From the NCBI GenBank assembly GCA_037178855.1, contig JASJZC010000003.1, positions 434,001 to 498,000 on the forward strand: 64,000 bases of DNA. The letters are read 5' to 3'. Below are positions 22,701-31,180 of this stretch, piece after piece. This DNA is from Oscheius sp. JU75 (taxonomy: Eukaryota > Nematoda > Chromadorea > Rhabditida > Rhabditidae). The position numbers and the translations under genes are program-made. Each line of letters starts with the position of its first letter. Position 1 is the first letter of the stretch. The notes beneath the pieces were generated by a model. The model was not told where the DNA came from. It was given only the letters and a program-made list of their open reading frames with translations, and ran no database searches.

Positions 22701-23886
22701 AAGAAAAGACGAAAGTTGCTGTCGTGGACGCGGAAATGGTTCTCCCCCCATGTGCCAATATCGGTCGGGACTGCAAATTTCAGCCTAAGAGGAGCTTTTT
22801 TGATAAAGGTACCTAATTTTTCAACTTTTGAGCAAAAAAAAAGTTCAATTTTTAGTGCTACCCTCGACCGTGGCGAAGGACACGATGAGTCATAGCCTGA
22901 ATCTCTGGTCCGCCATGGCCCCCATAGTTGGGGCGACCAAGATGAACGAGATCTCGACCTACCACAAGGATTTTGGCAACCCGGATTTCATTTTCTATTC
23001 GGTCAAGTCGAAGGAGACTGTCAAGAACAAGGTATACTTTCCAGAGCTGCCGAAAGTAGAGAGAAGAAGCTGACAGAGAGTATGTCAAATTGACAGAAAA
23101 ATAATGCCAGGAAAAAAAGTTGACTGACAGAAAGACCCGGCATTTTAAAATTCAATGACCCATGATTCTATCAGGATCATGGGTCACTGAATAGAACTTG
23201 TCAATATGACAGGCAGGTTTAAATGGACAGTTATGCTGCGCGTGGACGGCGGAACGTGTTTTCAAATCTGGTCCCGTCACGAACATTCCCCTCCATAAAC
23301 TTGATTTGCATTTTGCAGTGCTTTACTCTTATTTTCTCAGTTTCTAAGTGTAATCAATTGTTTCAAGGTCAAACATTACTCAAGGATAGTCTACTTTGCC
23401 TGAAAACTTTTCGAGAAACTTGAAGAAAACATCCGTACAATTAGCGTATCGTCGATTCTCTTTACTTGTGTCGATAATTTTTTGGTCTAATAATAAGCGA
23501 CCCTGAAAACACTCAAAAACCGATAAAATGAGTGTACGGCAGAGGAAAATATAAATCAATCGTATTCAGGGAAGTTCGTGGCGGGACCCGATCATGGATG
23601 GGCAATTAGTACTCCTTATACTGACTAATCGCATGCGTTTGCAATTACCTGGTGCGATTAGTAGACCAAAAATTTTTAAATTACAATCTACAGTATGAGC
23701 TATTAGTCCGATTTTTTTCAGCAACAAACCATTTCCGAGACGCCGTACCTCCGTCTTCATCGTCGCGTCACCCTCCCGACATTGGAGCAATGTGCGGAGA
23801 CTCTCGGCCCGTGGCCGAACGCCTTCGTTCCCAGTGACCACATCCCTCTAATCGTCGAATTTCAGCTCCGTGGAGACGGCGACTAG
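13797..23886 (+). CDS. angel: Angel homologue (CCR4-type EEP-family nuclease/phosphatase)
   Basis: Twelve exons join in phase: 13797-13906, 14074-14192, 14578-14659, 14964-15145, 15189-15272, 15319-15494, 20913-21022, 21582-21730, 21887-22170, 22562-22808, 22856-23031 and 23722-23886 (1884 nt, 627 aa). The N-terminal 270 residues are low-complexity, with acidic runs. The EEP domain starts at SYNILCQDT, continues with FALQEVQ (metal-binding Glu), DGCALFYR, VANTHILFN, RGDIKLGQL and LMGDFNM (catalytic Asp/Asn), and ends with PSDHIPL (catalytic Asp-His), so all key residues are present. Angel proteins belong to the deadenylase-like EEP group; human ANGEL2 removes 2',3'-cyclic phosphates from RNA. 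Intron 6 (5.4 kb) is swollen by a MITE carrying a retrotransposon; introns 7 and 11 also carry MITE copies. Flanking splice signals look intact, so the gene is probably functional. The ATG lies three bases after TTTCAG. Confidence 0.85.
15625..15790 (+). repeat. Left half of a foldback MITE interrupted by the PAT element
   Basis: Starts TAAAGGGACACTGGTATTG and follows the consensus of the foldback family (AAATCGGGT, CGAACTTTCCTGA, CCCTAGAA.AGTCTACTT). It stops abruptly at 15790 where the retrotransposon begins; the other half resumes at 20401. Confidence 0.65.
15791..15920 (+). repeat. Split direct repeat A1 (left end of PAT element)
   Basis: 130 bp beginning GTGATGTTTTGGGCGG and ending GGCTTTTCGTTTTCTC; the same 130 bp recur at 18877-19006. 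Confidence 0.88.
16060..16716 (+). CDS. PAT element Gag-like protein with CCHC knuckle
   Basis: 218 aa from the ATG at 16060, nine bases after a GTTCAG acceptor. Charged helical N-terminal half (lysine/glutamate-rich, residues 25-145), then an Arg/Tyr/Pro-rich stretch and a single zinc knuckle CKVCGQQGHWAPDC at the C-terminus. It is the nucleocapsid-like protein of the retrotransposon. The frame is also open upstream into repeat A1, but the acceptor argues for the internal ATG. It overlaps the RT frame by about 119 bases in a different frame, so Pol may be made by frameshifting or from a separate start. Confidence 0.78.
   Translation: MSEQSPSCEDVTPRHSDADMRAFAEMCVENYEKKQLVKQGGRKREDVKLDRKGYQAQFDFNQELMELMTEAEKNKEEILTKLKNRNELLRVADKNPAVFDLLEAKKKAEELRITDPILAEIIEEQAREKKKEDRKRRHSPSARQPFRYREPARQPGSRFSSGYQKDNGYFYAPHDAYGYSAPPRPFFPERRDRSRDVCKVCGQQGHWAPDCPRRTDRK
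16598..18730 (+). CDS. PAT element reverse transcriptase-RNase H
   Basis: Open frame of 710 codons. RT motifs in order: FDLKSGYHHL (first catalytic Asp), LPFGLSSGPRIF, and YLDDG (catalytic YxDD) near residue 270. RNase H follows: ISVDASAFAVG, HRELFAID, VSCDNQAA and NVEADAASR give the acidic residues. The RT is of the DIRS/Gypsy-related type. No protease or DDE integrase is present, consistent with integration by the downstream recombinase. The first 119 bases overlap gag in a different frame, so the true N-terminus is unknown. Confidence 0.88.
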   Translation: MLRRARFSPKEETVLETFAKFAANRATGPQIVRGGQTGSKVSCNFSFSGISIPSIPGLDPEESGATPAAQVFRAGKIHKFIEFWKRLDLSPVVADSLENGYSIPWKDQPPSLAFKNKNNTSALAHTDFVIKEISELLQTAAIEELSEDTARHTFFSPLSVAENNSKLRLILDLSFLNDFVAKEKCRFEDFAIIKDLLPKNGYACTFDLKSGYHHLAMSVESRNYLGFRWENCSYRFKVLPFGLSSGPRIFTKLLRPFVKKWRSDGLGIALYLDDGVIYAEKAEDCAKAVEIVRRDLLAAGWTFSENKCHWTPSQIFTWLGYEVKLAEYRFSITQRRLDNVRGCLLKLQTVRSPSLRQRLKFTGSLASLHLLFTDFEKRESKYLQTTTATAQRDGHALDYHIKKNEGEKGELLFWTRYFQNFPTRSLDLPPLRETPVTKISVDASAFAVGAILHTGKEGRTSRELPERLLIASSTHRELFAIDFGLRSFLPNIQSPVLVSCDNQAACAIYRKGSMIPELHEQAKSIWRMLDEQNIIAYVDWIPREDNVEADAASREIDLDDWRIRPEIAECVQNRLGRCDIDLFANDRNSKCSTFISRSACPRSSGIDAFDHAGYWRNTSTIWLVPPIGLLAKVLKFASHYGSKGILGCPIWPAQPYWPILYDHGNWAPFVKQVLRYETGHKLFEPMPFQSKFGSEYSKSPFVFIKFDFSQ
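18792..18876 (+). repeat. Split direct repeat B1 (internal)
   Basis: 85 bp starting CGAATGAAGCGTCCTCC, repeated at 20316-20400. It abuts A2 directly, giving the internal B1A2 block. Confidence 0.87.
18877..19006 (+). repeat. Split direct repeat A2 (internal)
   Basis: Second copy of the 130-bp A repeat. It probably also supplies the promoter or leader of the recombinase transcript, because the same sequence leads the whole element. Confidence 0.87.
18932..19969 (+). CDS. PAT element tyrosine recombinase
   Basis: 345 codons from the ATG inside A2; a TTGTTGCAG at about 19029 could instead splice the leader, and an internal Met exists at 19058. Catalytic set of the tyrosine recombinase family is visible: Arg in YRAALRISEAL, the H-x-x-R box in YTSHSFRGGAAS, a His/Trp-position residue in TGRWKS and the nucleophilic Tyr in FQAYIRP. 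A SAM-like core-binding domain precedes it (residues about 40-140). It would recombine the circular cDNA into the target without a target-site duplication. Confidence 0.88.
   Translation: MAGYGRRCRDSGSSFPEIIPAFRFLTHQPTLVADARWRILEDMTSSCETGLLGANLTLRRAIEDSRAPATISVYQQRIKEFTKFWWSKCPYASQDKTRLLFLAEKLKLGQSKMLATHVAAQNFYLGCLQPEMKEIQKALLETAARSAAPTHHRTKMCPEDFGRLMETLPKSGDFAVRRSAIIALLTYRAALRISEALALKGQDLEVVSDLRWIVHITKSKTDQAGQGVKVPFDVTPKEDNLLAEFLKKIKKKEDYLFKSFTTPRPITYSTAFADLKKAFAEAGLASKKYTSHSFRGGAASAALEAGWDSTSVMVTGRWKSATAFQAYIRPQPFPVAQILGDDHVI
20316..20400 (+). repeat. Split direct repeat B2 (right end of PAT element)
   Basis: Matches B1 along 85 bp and ends in AGAGAAAA; the host MITE resumes at 20401. Confidence 0.87.
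20401..20630 (+). repeat. Right half of the interrupted foldback MITE
   Basis: Diverged but contains the family landmarks in the right order (AGTAAACTATTCCAGGGT, CTCGATTAAAA, GTGACGGGACCCAGTT). Together with 15625-15790 it makes one MITE copy split by the retrotransposon. The right edge is approximate. Confidence 0.55.
21050..21501. repeat. Foldback MITE, near-complete copy in angel intron 7
   Basis: About 450 bp. The left end TTTAAAGAGACACTGACATT matches the reverse complement of the right end, and the complementarity continues inward for most of the length around an AT-rich core flanked by TGACGTCGAAGTAGACGTTTCTA-type arms. No coding capacity. It is the best copy for defining the family consensus. 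Confidence 0.82.
23151..23191. repeat. Short hairpin in angel intron 11
   Basis: Arms 23151-23166 and 23176-23191 (16 bases, one mismatch, core GACCCATGAT) around a 9-base loop. It lies between tracts of CTGACAG-like repeats. Confidence 0.7.
23217..23600. repeat. Degenerate foldback MITE copy in angel intron 11
   Basis: Left part matches the family (TTTAAATGGACAGTTATG, GGCGGAACGTGTTTTCAAATC) and the right part keeps AGGGAAGTTCGTGGCGGGACCCGAT. The core is diverged, so the ends are approximate. Confidence 0.6.
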
Positions 23887-24538
23887 TTCCTCTAACTTCC
23901 TATTTTCGTCAAAATACGGGTCCTGTCCCCCCTCCCTTTTCGTCACCATGTAAATATTAGCATCCTGGTACAAATGTCTCTTCTTTCGGTCGACCTCGGT
24001 CTATTTCTACCGTCTCTGTCGCCCTGTCTCCCTCTCCCTCATTTCGGTACTTCTTATACTGACTGTGATCGCAATTTTTGTCCTACAATATACCAGTGCC
24101 TTCCATAAACTTTTCTACCTGGATGACAAAAGTTTGATACTCGAAGTGGAGAGTTTGGCCATAAAAAGTAGAGATAAGAGCGCCTCGCCATAGTTATTCC
24201 TCAAGATATGGGTCGACACTCGAAAAAAAGACTTTTTGAGGAAAAGTCAGATATGGCCTTCCAGGCGACGATTTCGACATCTGTTGCTTGGGCGTGAAAG
24301 AGTTGAACTTCTCAGTCTCTGTCCCTCCGTCTCTCTCTATCCACAACCCAGCAACTGGATGCTCTTGACATTCTTAGACTGTTTCATGTACCCAATAAGC
24401 CACTTGACAGTCGCCACACCGCCCTTTCTCCTCCGCACAACCACGGCTGCTCGCTCTTGTCCTTGTGAACCCGTCTGAAATCAACATCGGCTGGGACCTT
24501 CTAGATGAAAACCATTAGCGACGGAAATACAGATGACC
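23887..24538. other. Intergenic, downstream of angel
   Basis: No clear polyadenylation signal for angel was found. The minus strand at 24240-24480 may contain a second exon of the small secreted gene at 24706 (an acceptor GATTTCAG exists near 24487), but two frames are possible and I do not call it. Confidence 0.4.
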
Positions 24539-24706
24539 CTACCGAAGCATACTGGTCAAGATCAGCTGTATAGTTCCAGGCGGAAGATTTGTTTTGACGT
24601 AGTTTTTGGCACTCTTTCGGATTAGCTCGGTCCATTGGATGACACTGTTTCTGTCGGTCTGAGCCTGGGACAAGACAGTGGAGAGGACAAGAAGAAGCTT
24701 GAACAT
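24539..24706 (-). CDS. Small predicted secreted protein (55 aa as read)
   Basis: ATG at 24706 followed by a textbook signal peptide (MFKLLLVLSTVLSQAQ), then an amphipathic stretch (WTELIRKSAKNYVK) and a stop at 24539. The stop codon TAG is itself part of CG|GTAGGG, a possible donor, so the protein could continue into an exon near 24487. No family recognised. It is divergent from the secreted gene at 25008 with 301 bp between the two ATGs, so the two may share a promoter region. Too short for usual ORF calling. Confidence 0.5.
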   Translation of the reverse strand: MFKLLLVLSTVLSQAQTDRNSVIQWTELIRKSAKNYVKTNLPPGTIQLILTSMLR

Positions 24707-25007
24707 GATTGACTGATTACTTTGACTGTCTCTGCTTTTATACTATCCATTTTGGAAAAAAGGAGGCTCGTTGCTGTGAAAGATAGTCATGGAGCTCGTT
24801 GGTAACAGGTGTTGGACGGAGTTTTGCAGCTGAAAAGACTATCTGGTCACAGTTAGAGGATGAGAGACAGTGACAGTGTCAGTGACAGCCAATCTCACAT
24901 ATCCTTCCTCCGTTTCCATAGTTTGCCACCTATATCCCTTGTTTGAGCAGTCTCTGCCACGCTGATCTGACTAGTCAATTGGTCAATAATCTATCATATT
25001 CATACAA
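24707..25007. promoter_or_regulatory. Divergent promoter region between two secreted-protein genes
   Basis: The two start codons face away from each other across 301 bp. GTGACAGTGTCAGTGACAG-like repeats at about 24868-24888 and a TTTTATACTATC near 24735 (TATA-like for the minus gene) are the only visible elements. The regulatory role is inferred from layout. Confidence 0.35.
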
Positions 25008-25228
25008 ATGAGGTTCCTCCAAGTGGTCTTCTTCCTTTTCCTGCTATTCGAACTGACCAGCTCTCTTCCACTGGAAATGGTCAGGTCCCTCGGTGATCTG
25101 ATGTCCTGTCAGAGAGCTCCTGAAGCAAGTCAGGAAGTTACCACCGGTTTGTTTTTGATTCTTCTCGAAAAATGTAGTTTTTTTTAGAGACAAGAGCTCA
25201 TCGTCATAAGAGAGATCAAGAGTACTGA
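25008..25228 (+). CDS. Small predicted secreted peptide precursor, two exons
   Basis: Exons 25008-25146 and 25188-25228 join in phase to 59 aa. Residues 1-20 form a strong signal peptide (MRFLQVVFFLFLLFELTSS). The mature part has one Cys and ends with a dibasic site (HRHKRDQEY), as in peptide precursors. No known family. A longer gene is possible: open segments at about 25480-25640 and 25690-25790 look coding-like (one contains RTKRC), but their phases do not join cleanly to this model. Confidence 0.5.
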
Positions 25229-25977
25229 AAAAATTTAGCTCTTGAAATAAAAGCGGTTCTGACGTTACGTAAATATGTATACGTTTGTATAGTAAAAGAA
25301 TGTTTCAATAGCTTTATAACTATTCGGAAACTTAAACATCTATGCATTTGGTTTCGACGATTGCAATGGAACAACTTCCAAAGCTACTGACGATGCAAAA
25401 AAAAGGTGAGAGATAGAGGGAACACGGGAGATGGTTACAGAAAGGTGGAGGCTGACAGTATGATAGAGCACTCTCCAATTCTCTCATTTCCATTTTCGAT
25501 TCGGAGCCAAACCGCTACATGAGGAATCATCGGTCAGGACCAAACGCTGCTCCTTCAACTCACCACGACACACCATTCATGAGACATGGTCACATGAATC
25601 ATTAACAGACCACGCGTCTGACGCAGACGGAGCTGCTGTAAGTCTTTGATCTGTTTCCGATATAATTAGACGAGTGAACATTGCGATAGTTGTTTCCAGG
25701 TAAAACATTAATTGCCCACATTACTACCACTGAGCCTCCTGCTGAAGAAAAAGACTCCAAAGTCCCTCGACTCATGAAAGACTCAGAGTGATCAAAGAGG
25801 ACAAGTCAGTACATATGCGGTACGGGAAACGGGTCGAAGGGCGGCTACAAGGTCGTTGAAAGCGGTGCAATGGCCTTATTGTCTTGAAAGCTCTTCCAGA
25901 AGCATACATTTTTATGATGACCTTGAATGTGTTTGAAACAGTAATATAAACAAAGGTTATTCAAAAAAGTTTAGTCA
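25229..25977. other. Region with unresolved coding-like segments
   Basis: Plus strand about 25480-25640 reads through a segment with RTKRC and ends at a GTAAGT donor; about 25700-25790 ends in a Pro/Glu/Lys-rich tail with a stop. They may be downstream exons of the small secreted gene or of a relative. I could not establish a consistent gene model. Confidence 0.3.
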
Positions 25978-28011
25978 CTAATTAATCAAGATAGAGCTCT
26001 CTTGATTCGGGATATGTATATTGATGAGAGGAACAATGGAATAGTCGGTGACGAAAGTGATCAATCCATCTGTCCAACCCTTTGCGAACTCGAAATCCTT
26101 TATGTCTTCAGGCGTGTAATGACACGAAAGCAGCTGTTTTGTTCCAATTAAAGGGTTGAAGCCAATGTCAACCTCTTCTTTTGGCTTCAAAAGCCCTGTT
26201 TCAACTCTTCTCTTATGAGCTGGTCTGAACTTCTCTTCTCCTTCTTCAATCTCGTAGACTTGCGCAGGACAGAGAGTAAATGTGACTGGATAGAAGCTAG
26301 TGTTTCTGAGCAGGATCTCTCCTTTGTCCCCTTTATAGAAAGAGAGTGGTGGCTGGAAATGGAAGTCTAACAAGTCGACTACTTGTTTCATTGTCGGTCT
26401 TGTTTTTGGATTTGTCGTCCAACACTTCTTCATGAGCCAAACCATCATTCTTAGGTGGAGATCATCTTGTTCCTGGTAGAAAAATCTGTCCGCTTTATCA
26501 GTAGTGAACGTGGTGAACATGGTTTTTAAGTCGATTGTCGGTCGAAACTCTTCTTCTTCATCATCGTTGTGCTGTAGCAAGAATGTTCGGAAAAAGTTCT
26601 CATTCTTTAAAAGAGCAGTTTCCGTATCGGAAGACTCCAGCTTGTTGTCGAGTGTTTTCCTATAGGACACTTTGATTGAACTCCAGATAGATTTGATCTC
26701 CCTTTCACCTTGATCATTAATAACTTCTTGTTCCACTATCTCCATAAAAGGCAATCTGAAAAAGAATACTGTTCTTCAAACAAGGATAGTCACGTTTTGT
26801 GAGTCACGGTGTAGATGAACATGGCGAAACTGTATACGTCGCACTTGTAACCATACTTGCTGCTAAGAATGGTTTCCGGAGCTGCACAGCACAAGCTTTT
26901 TGGTCTGAAAGTTAGTATCATTGTAAATACTGTTTTACCAGACTCACATATCTGTCATGTTTGGCTGAACATCCCTTGCAAATCCGAAGTCGCACAGCTT
27001 CAAAGTACACCAGTTGTCACAGAGAAGAGCACTGGAAGTAGTATACTCTATGAGCCAGCACCTAACCACTAACTTGTCAATTTTCACGTCTCTATGGATC
27101 ACGTGATGAATATCGTGGCAGTAGTGGAGAGCCCTGGCCAACTGTAGGAACCAGCCTTTGATTCGATCAATGTGCAAAATTCCCGGTGTGAAGATAGCTG
27201 TAAAAAATATGTCTGTAGACTTCTCTCCGTAAGAGAAATGTACTTATGATAATTAATTACTCACCCCCAGTGACTGTTCCTTGTGCCATGTATTCCAAAA
27301 TCATTCCAGTGCACTTCCCGTTGTCGTCATCGACGACATATGCAAGGAACTTTAAGATGTTGGGGTGATTGTCCAACTGAAACTCGAGAACATGCTTCGC
27401 AAAGACCAACATTTTATTAACTGTTGTCGTCTCAAACCCACCTTATTGGTATATATCAGCTCCCGTTTTTCATTCTTCATATGATCTGTCTTCTTCATAA
27501 CTGCTTCCCCCTTCTCTTTTTCCTCCTGTTGTTTCATCTGGGTCTTCGCCAACAATTTTTTCGGAGTACCTTTAGAAGCTTCTGGTTTCTGTTCAACTTT
27601 CTTTGTTTTGTCTTCAATCCTCATATCATGTCGCCCTTTTGCCAATTGGTTGTGAAGTGGCAGTACTTTATAGGCGACAATCCTAAATAAACCACTGCGA
27701 AAACTAACATTTTACTGACCCAAAAGCCGGATGGTATGCCTTGTAGACAATTCCCTGCGAGCCTGCTCCAAGAGGAGTCTCATCTACTTTGAGCTGGTTC
27801 CTGTGAATATTTATCGCTGTTCGTTCGTCGGCAATGGCCGCGAATTGACGGGGAGGCACATAATGCTCCTCGGAATCTGAAGAGGTTTCTTTTATAAGAA
27901 CACGCACAATGGTAGCATCTGCTCCAATCACATCATTTCCGCTTACTTACGTCGCTTTCTATCCTGAGTTTGCAAAGAACCCGTCAAGCTAGAGCTTTGT
28001 TCAGTTGACAT
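25978..28011 (-). CDS. Tyrosine-kinase-like protein kinase with C-terminal MSP/PapD-like domain (K1)
   Basis: Predicted Ser/Thr or dual-specificity kinase. Exons on the minus strand begin 28011-27951, 27918-27720 and 27682-27442 and continue to a stop at 25978. The Gly-rich loop is LGAGSQGIVYKAY and the Lys is in VAYKVL; a Lys/Glu-rich insert of about 65 residues follows strand 3. Then NHPNILKFLAY, HRDVKIDN (split across an intron), CDFGFARD, APETI and the CW..NP..RP box near the end of the C-lobe. All catalytic residues are present. After the kinase, about 110 residues (SFYKGDKGEILLRN to LINIHIP) have the beta-strand rhythm of an MSP/PapD-like domain, including TGLLKPKEEVDIGFNP, close to the LDPKEAV segment of MSP. 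That assignment is an inference; the domain is divergent. Confidence 0.68.
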
Positions 28012-28342
28012 TGTGGGAAGTAATACAACTAGGAAGATAGGTAAAATGCAGGGGTAACTTGGCTTGCGTGTGCCACACACGTGTGGGTCCGATAGGATCG
28101 ATTTTTTTCTGATCGGAAATGTTGCGGTGGAAGCAATCGGCAGCAGTAAACAAGCACTGGCGACAGGGTTTATAAAGTCTTTAACAGTAAAGGAGAAATC
28201 AATTTCTTCGCACGGAGTACTGTGATGACTAGACTGTCTTGGGAGTCCAGAAAATATAACCAGTTACAAGTAAATGTTTGTTTGTTTCTCTCTATCACCC
28301 TGTATTATCACAAAATGATACACAAACACGGGGCATTCAAAG

Positions 28343-30812
28343 TTAGTTATTCCAGTTTAGTATGGCATCATTCAAAATTTTGACTATTTCAATCATCACT
28401 GGACGATTTTGCGGCTCCAATTCCCAACACTGTCGCATGAGAACGTACAGAAGCAAGTGAATATTCGGGTTCTCATCAACAGGCGGTCTTTCTCCCCGGT
28501 CCACCAGTCGTCTTCGAAAAGTGACAGAGTTTTTCATTTCAGTCATGAAAGGATGACTGAAATGATTTTTACTATGTGGCTGGAGATAAACCCACTGTCT
28601 GTGGGTAATGGCGTACAGCAACATTCCATAGCTCCAGACATCCGCTTTGAAGTTGTAGTCACGGGTTCCCTGATCGTCCATCACTTCCGGAGCCATGTAG
28701 TTTAGAGTCCCGATTCTAAACACGTTATATACAGGGTGGCCCATAATTACGTTGACAAGGCGCGCTCGCGCGGAAATGCAATTTTTTCGAGTTCTGTGTT
28801 TTTAATCTTTTTTATTTTTGTTTGATAATGTTTTTAACTATATTTCCAATTGTTTTTTGCGTTATAGGTCCTAGCTTTCAGAATGACAAAGCCGTCGCCC
28901 CATCGTGCATCAATCGTCTCACTTTATCATGAGGGAATTCCGGCATGCGTCATTTCGAGGCGACTTAATGTATCCAGGCAACTTGTATCGGCGACGATTT
29001 TAAGATTCAATTCTTTGGGAAGCCATTCCGACCAAACCGGACGCGGAAGACCTGTATCTGTTTTAACCAAAGCAGCTATCAAGAACGTGCGTGAACGTCT
29101 TCGTAGCAACCCGGCGCGCTCTATCCGCAAGCTGTCAAAGAAGATGTCCATTTCCCGAACTTCGTTGCAACGAACTGTCAAGAATCGTCTAGCGATGAAA
29201 GCGTACAAGCAGACTAGAAGTCAATTTCTTTCTGTTGCTGCAAAAATCAAGAGAAAAGTCCGTGCCAAGGAGTTGCTTAGACGTTTCAAGAATGGAGCTC
29301 ACCAGACGATTCTCTTCACAGATGAGAAAGTGTTCACCATCGAACAGGCTCTGAACAAGCAAAATGATAGAGTCTACGCAATTTCTCAGCCAAATGTGAC
29401 CGTACAGCGAACTGGTTATCCGAAAAGTGTGATGGTCTTTGCCGGAATCACCTCAGATGGAAAGACGCCTCTCATCTTCGTACCCCAGGGAATCAAAGTC
29501 AATGGAAACAACTATCTCGATATGCTGAGGACTCAACTTTTGCCCTGGGCCAAGAAACACTTCAAGAAAAAACATTGGTGCTTCCAACAAGATGGGGCGC
29601 CCGCCCACAAGCATAACGCCGTCCAGAACTGGTGCCAGCAGAACTTCCCGAACTTCGTCTCTTTCAATCAATGGCCACCGTCATCCCCTGACCTCAATCC
29701 TATGGACTACTCAGTCTGGAGTGTTCTCGAGTCCAAGGCATGCTCCAAACCTCACCTGGACATCGATTCGCTGAAGAAATCCCTGGAAAAGGCCTGGAGT
29801 GAGCTCGATGATAACTGCCTGCGTGTCACCTTCGACGCCTCCCCCAAACGTCTCAAGGCCTGTGTCGATGCTGACGGAGATATCTTTGAACTTTAACGTA
29901 CAATTATGTCCAGTTTTTTGTTAAGAATAAAACCTTTATGGTCGATTTTCTTGTTCTGCTCTATTTTTGTTTTCACAGAACTTTTACCTTGTCAACGTAA
30001 TTATGGGCCACCCTGTAGAAGGAAAGGCAGACAGGTAACGGAAAGAGACTCACAGGTGAGTCATATTCCCTAGGTCTACTGGCCTGGATAGACCAAAGTC
30101 ACAGAGCTTTACAGTCATATAGTCTTGGCTCAGCAGAACACTGAAAAGTTTAAAACTGTTGTCTGACAACCTACTTTTCGGGTTTGATGTCTCGGTGAAC
30201 AATTCCCTGAACCTCGTGGCAATAAGACAACGCCCTAGCTATTTGAAGAGACCAACTGAGAACATTGTATGGGGTCATGACCAAATCATTGCTGAAATCT
30301 GAAGGATAGATGTAACTTGCTTACAAGAACAGCACAAACGATATTTCACGGATCTATTCGGCATGTACTCTGTCAAGATGCCGAGAATGGACCTGTCATC
30401 CACAGCATACCCATAAAACTTCAGAATGTTTGGATGGTTGTCTACCTAAACAAACGTAATTGGAAGAAATGTTGTTTATACCTCCGAAGAATATCTGATT
30501 TCTCGCTGTCTACCTCTCGAAAGAGCCTCGTTTATTTCTCTATCCTGGTTTTTTGGAACAAAAAACTTTTTCAGAGCACAGACCCTAAACAATGCTTGAA
30601 ACTACACCTTATCTTACCCAATAGTTGCAGTATAGGCAACATATATGGTGCCTTGACCTCCTTCATCCACATTTTGTCTCACCATAATATCGTTGATGTG
30701 GATTACCGCAGAACGAGGGGAATAGCCCTCTACGTTCATCGAGCCATCTATGTTTAGAGCTTAAAGAGCTTGCTTTAAAGAGTGACTCACCTTCGTTCAC
30801 TCTTGGGTTCAT
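28343..30812 (-). CDS. Tyrosine-kinase-like protein kinase (K2), intron carries a maT transposon
   Basis: ATG at 30812; N-terminal exons give the Gly loop (EGGQGTIYVAY), then VCALKKFF (catalytic Lys), NHPNILKFYGYAVDD, HRDIKPEN (joined across an intron near 30172), CDFGLSRP, then GTLNYMAPEV and CWELEPQNRP with the stop at 28343. The exon ending at about 30055 (...MTHL) joins in phase to the exon starting at about 28722 (IGTLNYMAPE); the intron would be only about 55 bp without the 1.28-kb transposon inserted in it. About 350 aa and no MSP-like extension, unlike K1 and K3. One internal splice (near 30330) is uncertain. All catalytic motifs are intact, so the gene is probably active if the transposon is spliced out. 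Confidence 0.68.
28732..30015 (+). mobile_element. maT-type (DD37D) Tc1/mariner transposon, apparently intact
   Basis: 1284 bp bounded by perfect or near-perfect terminal inverted repeats (CAGGGTGGCCCATAATTACG at the left, its reverse complement at the right) and flanked by TA on both sides (28730-28731 and 30016-30017), the standard target duplication. It lies in an intron of kinase gene K2, in opposite orientation. With matching ends and an uninterrupted transposase it may be mobile. Confidence 0.9.
28883..29896 (+). CDS. maT transposase (DD37D)
   Basis: 337 aa with no interruption. The N-terminal half carries paired helix-turn-helix domains (SIVSLYHEGIPACVISRRL; SIRKLSKKMSISRTSLQR) with a GRGRP linker typical of the superfamily. 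Catalytic Asp residues are in FTDEKVF, QQDGAPAH and DLNPMDYSVW; 37 residues lie between the second and third, and the third is Asp rather than Glu, which places it in the maT group rather than Tc1 (DD34E) or mariner (DD34D). Confidence 0.9.
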   Translation: MTKPSPHRASIVSLYHEGIPACVISRRLNVSRQLVSATILRFNSLGSHSDQTGRGRPVSVLTKAAIKNVRERLRSNPARSIRKLSKKMSISRTSLQRTVKNRLAMKAYKQTRSQFLSVAAKIKRKVRAKELLRRFKNGAHQTILFTDEKVFTIEQALNKQNDRVYAISQPNVTVQRTGYPKSVMVFAGITSDGKTPLIFVPQGIKVNGNNYLDMLRTQLLPWAKKHFKKKHWCFQQDGAPAHKHNAVQNWCQQNFPNFVSFNQWPPSSPDLNPMDYSVWSVLESKACSKPHLDIDSLKKSLEKAWSELDDNCLRVTFDASPKRLKACVDADGDIFEL

Positions 30813-30961
30813 CGTAAGTTTTGACAAACTCGGTAGACAGCGTATCGAGTAGGGCGACAAAACCGGCTGAGCGATAAAAGAGCACGATAAGGCTCACAGT
30901 TCTTTACTCACGGGGGAAACTAAATACTTATTCCAAGTATTTTATTTTAGTTGTATTTCCA

Positions 30962-31060
30962 TTAGACTTTGAGCTGGCTTCCGTAGATTTTTATGGCTGT
31001 TCCTTCTACGGCAATGGCCGCGACTTGACGGGGAGGCTCGGAATATTCCTCAGGATCGGC
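30962..31060 (-). pseudogene. Duplicated exon relic of kinase K1
   Basis: Minus-strand reading gives EEY.EPPRQVAAIAVEGTAI and SQLKV then a stop, clearly related to EEHYVPPRQFAAIADERTAI and NQLKV in exon 2 of K1. No kinase domain follows. It marks a former third or partial copy, consistent with growth of the cluster by tandem duplication. Confidence 0.65.
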
Positions 31061-31180
31061 TTTTTTTTGTAGACGCCAATGGCGTGGTTTGTACGACTGA
31101 ATGCTGTGTTCGATAGAGTAGTCTTACAGTGAGAGATGGTACAGAAGCTCACGAAGAGAACGGCAAAGAGACAGAGCTAA

